Origin: Coccinella septempunctata
Taxonomy: Eukaryota; Arthropoda; Insecta; Coleoptera; Coccinellidae
NCBI RefSeq assembly: GCF_907165205.1
Contig: NC_058195.1
Span: 25,998,936-26,062,935 of the forward strand
DNA: 64,000 nt
Reading direction: 5' to 3'
This document shows, piece by piece, positions 58,075 through 64,000 of this stretch. The position numbers and the translations under genes were made by a program. A model generated the notes under the pieces. It was not told the DNA's origin. It worked only from the letters and a program-made list of their open reading frames with translations, and did not search any database. How positions within the stretch are numbered: position 1 is the first letter of the stretch; each line of letters starts with the position of its first letter.

Positions 58075-59881
58075 ATGTACACAAACATCCAATCACTCCC
58101 TTCCAAGTTCAATGAATTTCTCGCCTTTGTACAGGGTGGGCAAATTTCGATGTTTTAGCACTACAGTTTTTAAACCAGATGAGATACACGAAATCTGATA
58201 CCCCATTCTCGTTCTCTTCTTCTGAGAGAATAACAATAGTAGTAGTCATTTTTGGCCACTTTCTTTTGTTTTCGAGTTATAAGCAAAAAGTGGAAAAATG
58301 GCGATATCGAAATAAATTTATATCTCCGCTAATATTGATGATAGAGCTCTGAAATTGAGGCATTATTCAGGCACTTTTTTACGTAGAATCCAGTGGCGTG
58401 CTCGTTTTTTTAGCAGGATTTTTAATTACGAAGCTATGACCCAAATTTATGTTTTTTTAAATGGGAACACTAGTTCTCTGTGCAATTTTGTGAAAGCTTA
58501 ATTTTTGCTGATTTCAAAAATATATAATATCATATGGTTTGTATCAATATAAATAATAGAAAATGGTCAAAAACCTTTTTTCTCAATATTTCTATGGTTT
58601 CAACTTTTGATGAGCATAGAAAAATATAGCATCGTATGATTACCAGTGTCTCTTTCTATAAGTCCTTTCATTATTATGAAAATCTATGAAATATATGCTT
58701 AAAATTTTGTGAAAATTGGTGAAAGGCAAATAAAGAATGACATTGCCGGAAGGAGACTGCTTTTGTTATAGGAAACTCTATTTTTCTGTGCTCGTCAAAA
58801 GTTGAAACCATAGAAATATTGGGAAAAAGTGTTTTTGACCATTTTCTATTATTTATATTGATACAAACCATATGATGTTATATATTTTTGAAATCAGTAA
58901 AAATTAAGCTTTCAAAAAATTGCACAGAAAACTAGTGTTCCCCTTAAAAAAAACATAACTTCGGGTCATAGCTTCGTAATTGAAAATCCTGCTAAAAAGG
59001 CGAGCACGCCACTGCATTTTACGTAAAAAAGTGCCTGTATAATGTTTCAATTTCATAGCTCTATCATCAGTATTAGCGGAGATATAAATTTATTTCGATA
59101 TCGCCATTTTTCCAATTTTTGCTTATAACTCGAAAACAAAAGAAAGTGGCCAAAAATCACTACTACTATTGTAAGTTTCTCAGAAAAAGAGAACGAGAAT
59201 GGGGTATCAGATTTTGTCTATCTCCTCTGGTTTAAAATCTGTAGTGCTAAAACATCGAAATTTGCCCACCCTGTACAGTTGCACAGACCCTACATAATGT
59301 TCATCACAGAGTCTTGGCTTCACCCTGCACTCAGAGATGGTTTGTACCACATCGACTCATACACATTATATCGTGGCGATAGTGAGCGGACGATTGGACA
59401 TGGGGGAGTATGTGTATATATTAGTGATAATATAACTGCTAATTTTTCAATTACTACCATTCATAACGATTGGGATGGAATAGACAACCTCTTCTTGAAA
59501 ATAGCAACTGCTAATTCTTCTGTAATGATTGGATGTGTGTATCGTCCACGACCATGTTCTGCTGACATAGACTTCACTGGTTTTTTATCTAGCTGCGCTG
59601 CCTCCCAAGATAACATCTTCATCACTGGAGATTTCAATTGCCCTGATATAAAGTGGCCTCTTGTGTGTCTTCCCCCACCGAGCTCTCAATCTTTTCCTTA
59701 TGCAGAGGTCGTGATGAACACTTGCTTACAACAACTAGTTGACCAGCCTACAAGATTTCGAGAGGGGCAAACACCATCTCTTCTGGATCTCTTCATAGCC
59801 TTTGATGAGAACATCATATCGAATATAGATTATCTTCCACCCTTTGGCAAATCCGATCACCTTCTGCTTTCAACCAGTCTT
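58075..59881 (+). pseudogene. CR1-B endonuclease, split by a MITE
   Basis: Opens with MYTNIQSLPSKFNEFLAF at 58075, is interrupted at 58130, and resumes at 59276. Without the insert the frame reads on through LHRPYIMFITESWLHPALRD (metal-binding Glu), GGVCVYISDNIT, VMIGCVYRPRP, FITGDFNCPDIKWP (Asp, Asn) and FGKSDHLLLS (His). It ends at a TAA (59882-59884), after which the same frame continues into RT. The endonuclease residues are complete, so apart from the MITE and this stop the domain is sound. Confidence 0.85.
58132..59273. mobile_element. Hairpin MITE inserted at TA
   Basis: 1142 bp between TA dinucleotides (58130-58131 and 59274-59275). The ends are cagggtgggcaaatttcgat and its complement. 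The inverted arms are each about 490 bp with scattered mismatches, around a loop of about 165 bp (58620-58785). No coding. TA duplication and CAGGG ends suggest a Tc1/mariner-mobilised MITE. Its removal with one TA restores the CR1-B frame exactly. Confidence 0.9.
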
Positions 59882-59884
59882 TAA

Positions 59885-61970
59885 CTACAATTTCCAATTC
59901 ATTCCAGCAAATGCAACAAGACAGTGAGGATTATAGATTACGAGAAGTTATCTCATGTTCTTCGTGCTAATAGTTGGGAATCCCTCGAACAGTTGAATAG
60001 TGTCGACTCTATGTGGACTCAATTTTTAACGATTATTGAAAATGCCCTAAATGATTGCACTACCTACAAGATTATTAGGCAGAATCCAGTAAAACCGTGG
60101 ATCAACGACAATATTCTGAGAATGATTCGCCGCAAGAAGTCCCTATGGCAGAGGTTTTTACGCTGTCGGGCTGAGGCCGATTACGCCGCACACCGAAGGT
60201 ATTCGAATTCATCGTCATCATCCATTTCAAGTTTGAAAACGGATTACGAAAGACGTCTTGCCACCTCAAAAAATAAGAGAAAATTTTATAAATATCTTCG
60301 TTCCACTATGAACACTAAAGTGAGTGCTCCTATTGTTAAAGATGCTACAGGTGAATTGTGTACATCGCAAATTGAGTCTGCAGATATTTTGTCTAGAAGT
60401 TTTGCATCTGCTTTCGTTGTTGAACCTGATGGACAAATCCCCTCAACATCCACACCTCGTGTCAGGACGAACCTCCAGAACATATCTATCAATGAGGAAA
60501 CGATTCTGAAATATTTGATCAAATCTAAAAAAGGGTTTTCGCCGGGTCTGGATGGCATCTCAACTGAGCTGCTATCACGTTGTGCGAATGAGCTGACTAA
60601 ACCCCTCTTCATACTGTTTTCTCAATCACTTGCTACTTCCACACTACCAGGAGATTGGCTTAGGGCATCGGTCACACCTATTTTCAAAAATGGTGACAGA
60701 TCTTCACCTTCAAATTATCGTCCCATAAGTTTGCTACCCACAATCTCAAAGATTCTGGAGAGGATTATCAGTGACCAAATACTGGATTTCGCTCTTTCCC
60801 AGAAGATTTTACCTGATGAACAGCACGGCTTTATATCTGGTCGCTCCACCTTGACCAATCTCATTTCTTCTATCGATGATTGGACCAGGGCCTGGGATCA
60901 AGGATTGAACACCAACGTAGTTTACCTAGATTTTTCTCGTGCTTTTGACAGGGTACCACATAATCGACTGCTGAGTAAGTTGGAGCACTTTGGTATTCGT
61001 GGGAACTTGCTGAACTGGATCAGAGCTTTTCTCACAAACCGTACTTTCCGCGTCAGAGTGGGTAGTACATATTCCTCGGAAGATGAGAGGGTGACCAGTG
61101 GGGTCCCACAGGGTTCAGTTCTGGGGCCTGTGCTCTTCATACTGTACACTGCTGATCTCCCGTCTTTCGTTCGGTCCACCTGCCTGTTTTATGCTGATGA
61201 CGCGAAGATCTACAGTTGCCCGCAGCTCAATCCTGGCGTCCTGCAGCGTGATTTGGACAGGATAGGTGAGTGGTGTGGAGATTGGCTTCTCCCTCTTAAT
61301 CTGTGTTTGTGTGATGCATATTGGCCATGGAAACCCAAATATCCCATACTTCTTGGGTGGACAGATCATCCGGACGGTTAGGCACCATTCCGATCTTGGT
61401 CTTCTGGTTACCAGTAACCTTACCTGGACTGACCATATTGCGTCTGCATCAGCCAAAGCCAGAAAAGTCACTTGGTTGCTCCAGAAAAACTTTAGCAGAT
61501 GTGACATCAAGACTGCAAAGCTTTTATATGAGACCTATGTAAGACCGATTATGGAGTATGCCGGTCCTGCTTGGTGGGTTGCCCGGAGGAGTGATGCGGC
61601 ATTGTTGGAATCGATCCAACGTTGGAATACCAGAATTCCGTACGGCTGGTTGCGCCCCTGCTATGAGGAGAGACTACAATTGTTTGGATTGACCACTTTT
61701 GAGAAGCGCCGCGAGCGAGGTGATGTCATCGTGACCTATAGAGCCCTCAATGGTCATTTTGGCAAGTCAATCGGGGACATGTTCGGGAGAAACCATAACC
61801 ATCTCCGAGGACACAGTCTGAAGTTGGCCAAGGAAAAATTCAAAACTACCCAGCGTCAGTGCTTCCTTGCCAACAGGGTCTTCGACGTTTGGAATGGTTT
61901 GCCGCCCTCAGTTGTAAACGCTCCTTCGGTTAATGCCTTCAAAAATCGCTTCGATGGCTGTGTCAATTGA
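59885..61970 (+). pseudogene. CR1-B reverse transcriptase and C-terminus
   Basis: The frame is open from 59885 to about 61305: linker VKPWINDNILRMIRRKKSLW, then GFSPGLDGISTELLSRC, SNYRPISLLPTISKILERII, EQHGFISGRSTLTNLIS, VVYLDFSRAFDRVPHNRLL (first catalytic Asp), TSGVPQGSVLGPVLFILYTA and CLFYADDAKIYS (catalytic YADD). A frameshift near 61305 moves to VMHIGHGNPNIPYFLGG, SNLTWTDHIASASAKARKVT, YETYVRPIMEYAGPAWW and the C-terminal FLANRVFDVWNGLPPSVVNA, ending at 61970. One stop and one frameshift separate it from a working ORF2. Confidence 0.85.
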
Positions 61971-62113
61971 ACTTTATAGAGTGTACTTTGAGTGCCATAC
62001 GACTCTGTGTTTGCAGTCAGTTTGGTTATTCGAGAATTGTTTGTTATTTTGTATTGAGTTTATAGGCTTTGCCTCAACTCTTATTTTCATTAATAATAAT
62101 AATAATAATAAAG
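61971..62113 (+). other. CR1-B 3' UTR and (AAT)n tail
   Basis: Short 3' UTR ending in eight or so AAT units followed by aaagaaaaatg, where Jockey-2 sequence begins. Confidence 0.7.
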
Positions 62114-62119
62114 AAAAAT

Positions 62120-64000
62120 GATGTAACGCTGGGTGCGAAGGCCCCAAACGCGCCCCAACTAAACGCGCGCGGATTCTCACTCTACTGAGCTCGAGACCCA
62201 CTAAAAACCTTTTACTGCTTCTTGAATATTGATTCCGGGCATTTGCCTATAAACCGTTCATCTCGTCGGTTTTCTTCTCGCACACTATCGTGCTGGGATT
62301 AATGTGTTTATCTTTTATTGGATAACACTTTAAAGAATTTTTCAATAAGTTTATGTTCTTATTTCAATCTTTTCAAAATGATCACTTGGTCTCCTTCGGT
62401 AAATTTGGATTCTCCTTTTGTCAGTGTCTGGGTCGTAGTCCACTAGTCTTCTGAGTTCTTGATTCGGATTGTTTTTCGCTGTTTGGAATAATTTCTCTGC
62501 TTTTCTGTTCATGAATTCCGTTATGGTTTCCCATTTTAGGTCCCTATAAATCTGTCTTTTCCTGACAAACAAGGTGTATCTATAACACATCGTAGCATGT
62601 TGTTTTCAGTGGCCTGAATTCTTTTGATGTGCTTCTTTGCAACTCATCCATAAGTCAGTTGAGGCCAAGCAACGGCTTTGATTATCTTCAATTTTGTCTC
62701 TTTTGACATGTGGCTTTTTCTTCCTTTTAGAGGATAGAGTCTATTCATCGCTGCTTTCGTTTTGTCGATTGCTTGTTTGATATGACTTGTCCAAGTAAGT
62801 CCTTTGTCAAGCGTTATTCCTATATATTTGGCTTCATTTTTCCAGTCGATTTCTTCGCAGTCAACTTCTAGATTCGTTGTGGGTCGCAGTCTTCTCTTCT
62901 GCAGTAATATTGCTTGGCTCTTTTGTCCATTGAGCTTGATTTTCCACTTTATGTACCAGTCATTTGTTTCCTCAATCGTTTCTTGTAGGACTCGTTCTAT
63001 TACTTCTGGGTTGCGGTGTCGAGTTGCTATGCCTGTGTCGTCAGCATATAACGTTACCATGGTTCTTGGATTCTTCGGAATATCGTGAATGTATATGTTG
63101 TACAGAAGTGATCGAATATACAGCACATCTCATCTCATATATTAATCCTTCATGTCATACTCTGTCGAATGCTCTGACGACGTCTAGTGAAACGAGAACT
63201 GTAGCTTGTTTATTCTGGAATTCCTCTGTAATATATTCTGTGAGCCTCAACAGTTGAATGCTCTCTTCTGAATCCGAACAGTTCTGGTGGTATTAGTTTC
63301 AGATTTTCGGTTCCCTCATTTAGCCCCGTGGCTATAATTCTTTCTACTACTTTTCCTAATGCCGACAGTAGACTTATCTCTCTGTAGTTATGTGGGAACT
63401 TCTTTTTTTGAATGGTTTATTCAACACAATGACTTCCGCTGTTTTCAATTTTTCTGGATAGTGTTCTGTCCTCATAATTCCATTCGCGATATTCGTTAGA
63501 GCAGTTATACCTTTTCTAGGTTATTTATTTAACATAATATTCGTCATTTTATCGCTTCCAGGACCTTTTCTCTTCTTCAAACTTCTAATTATTTCCCTGA
63601 TTTCATTTGGCGATGTCGGTTTGTCTATTTTGGCAGCCGCTGGTAATTCATCCATTTCTTCATCAGTTTCTGCCTCATCAGTATTGGTATACGCCGTTCC
63701 CCCTTCTCCGTGTAGGGGTGGAATTTTAGTCTTTTCACCTCGTAGCTTTTTTTGCATTCTCCATGCAGAATGATTAATTTTATTCAGTTCTTGAACCCTT
63801 TTGTTCCATATGCTTGTTCTTAGATCTCTCAGGGCATTTTTGAGAACTTTGCTATGGCGGTTGAGGTTCCATCTATTCATATCATTTTTATTCATCCGAT
63901 ATATTCTTCTGAGTCTTCGATTTTCTCGTATAAGATATTATACTTCTTTAGGCGTATCGCCATGCGGATGACTTGGTGCTAGGCTCTTCACTCTTCTCGT
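62120..64000 (-). mobile_element. Jockey-2: Jockey-clade LINE, minus strand, runs off the window
   Basis: Second copy of the Jockey-1 family. The 3' UTR at 62120-62350 shares ggtttttagtgggtctcgag with Jockey-1. Coding remnants extend to 63900, and upstream sequence continues past the window edge, so the 5' end is outside. Confidence 0.8.
62351..63990 (-). pseudogene. Jockey-2 reverse transcriptase
   Basis: From high to low: MNKNDMNRWNLNRHSKVLKN, LRTSIWNKRVQELNKINHSA and IREIIRSLKKRKGPGSDKMT (63895-63521); a heavily frame-broken RT middle; YNIYIHDIPKNPRTMVTLYA with the catalytic YADD (63126 down), YIGITLDKGLTWTSHIKQAI and MSKETKLKIIKAVAWPQLTY. After a deletion of about 20 residues relative to Jockey-1 come IYRDLKWETITEFMNRKAEK and RLVDYDPDTDKRRIQIYRRR to the stop at 62351. 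More decayed than Jockey-1 in the middle, less at the N-side. Confidence 0.8.

Larger units (their letters stand above)
56765..62113 (+). mobile_element. CR1-B: nearly full-length CR1/L2-like LINE
   Basis: GC-richer 5' UTR (from about 56765), ORF1 (57017-58048), ORF2 (58075-61970 with an inserted MITE) and a 3' UTR ending in (AAT)n at 62091-62113. ORF1 with a PHD finger and a short-repeat tail fit the CR1 group. CR1-A is a damaged relative. The exact 5' end is uncertain. Confidence 0.8.

Overview
The window is animal DNA, most likely from an insect or other arthropod. It is AT-rich and full of (TA)n microsatellites. It carries BEL/Pao and Ty3/gypsy LTR elements, Jockey-, CR1-, RTE- and I-type LINEs, LINEs with a restriction-like endonuclease, Penelope-like elements and a PIF/Harbinger transposon. 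I found no convincing host gene, rRNA or functional tRNA. Almost every coding stretch is a mobile element, usually broken by frameshifts, stops, deletions or later insertions. Species cannot be fixed from the sequence alone.

Layout. 0.9-12 kb: a three-level nest. A plus-strand Ty3/gypsy element (Gyp-A) is split by a minus-strand Ty3/gypsy element (Gyp-B), which is split by a nearly complete RTE-type LINE with an 11-bp target duplication. 12.3-15.7 kb: a 5'-truncated I-type LINE end, an inverted Penelope-like element (PLE-1), and a CR1/Daphne-like LINE interrupted by a solo LTR. 15.7-18.3 kb: minus-strand BEL/Pao remnant (Pao-1) with an initiator-tRNA-like primer site. 18.8-20 kb: an element rich in GGACGTCC-like words around a tRNA-like core. 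20.5-30 kb: two plus-strand BEL/Pao copies; Pao-2 is cut by a Jockey LINE, Pao-3 by a Tc1/mariner-like transposon. 32-33.8 kb: a foldback element with ~145-bp repeats in both arms. 34-37.7 kb: second solo LTR and a CR1/L2-like LINE (CR1-A) cut by a tandem repeat.

37.7-51.8 kb: (TA)n tracts alternating with R4/Dong-like LINE copies (REL-a to REL-e) that encode a CCHC plus PD-(D/E)XK-like C-terminus, and three more PLEs (PLE-2 to PLE-4), all with head-to-head inverted 5' ends. One complete-looking REL copy is bracketed by 385-bp direct repeats of PLE sequence. Several PLE ends carry a hammerhead-ribozyme-like motif. 52.4-56.5 kb: a Tc1/mariner-like element with terminal inverted repeats next to a PIF/Harbinger element whose two-exon transposase is open throughout, with a MADF-type accessory gene on the other strand. 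56.8-62.1 kb: CR1-B, a nearly full-length PHD-ORF1 LINE cut by a hairpin MITE at a TA site. 62.1 kb to the end: a second Jockey copy, minus strand.

The genes do not form a host pathway. The window is a record of successive insertions, and target duplications let several be ordered: Gyp-A before Gyp-B before RTE; CR1-B before the MITE; PLE-3 before REL-d; the Daphne-like LINE before solo LTR-1; Pao-2 before Jockey-1.
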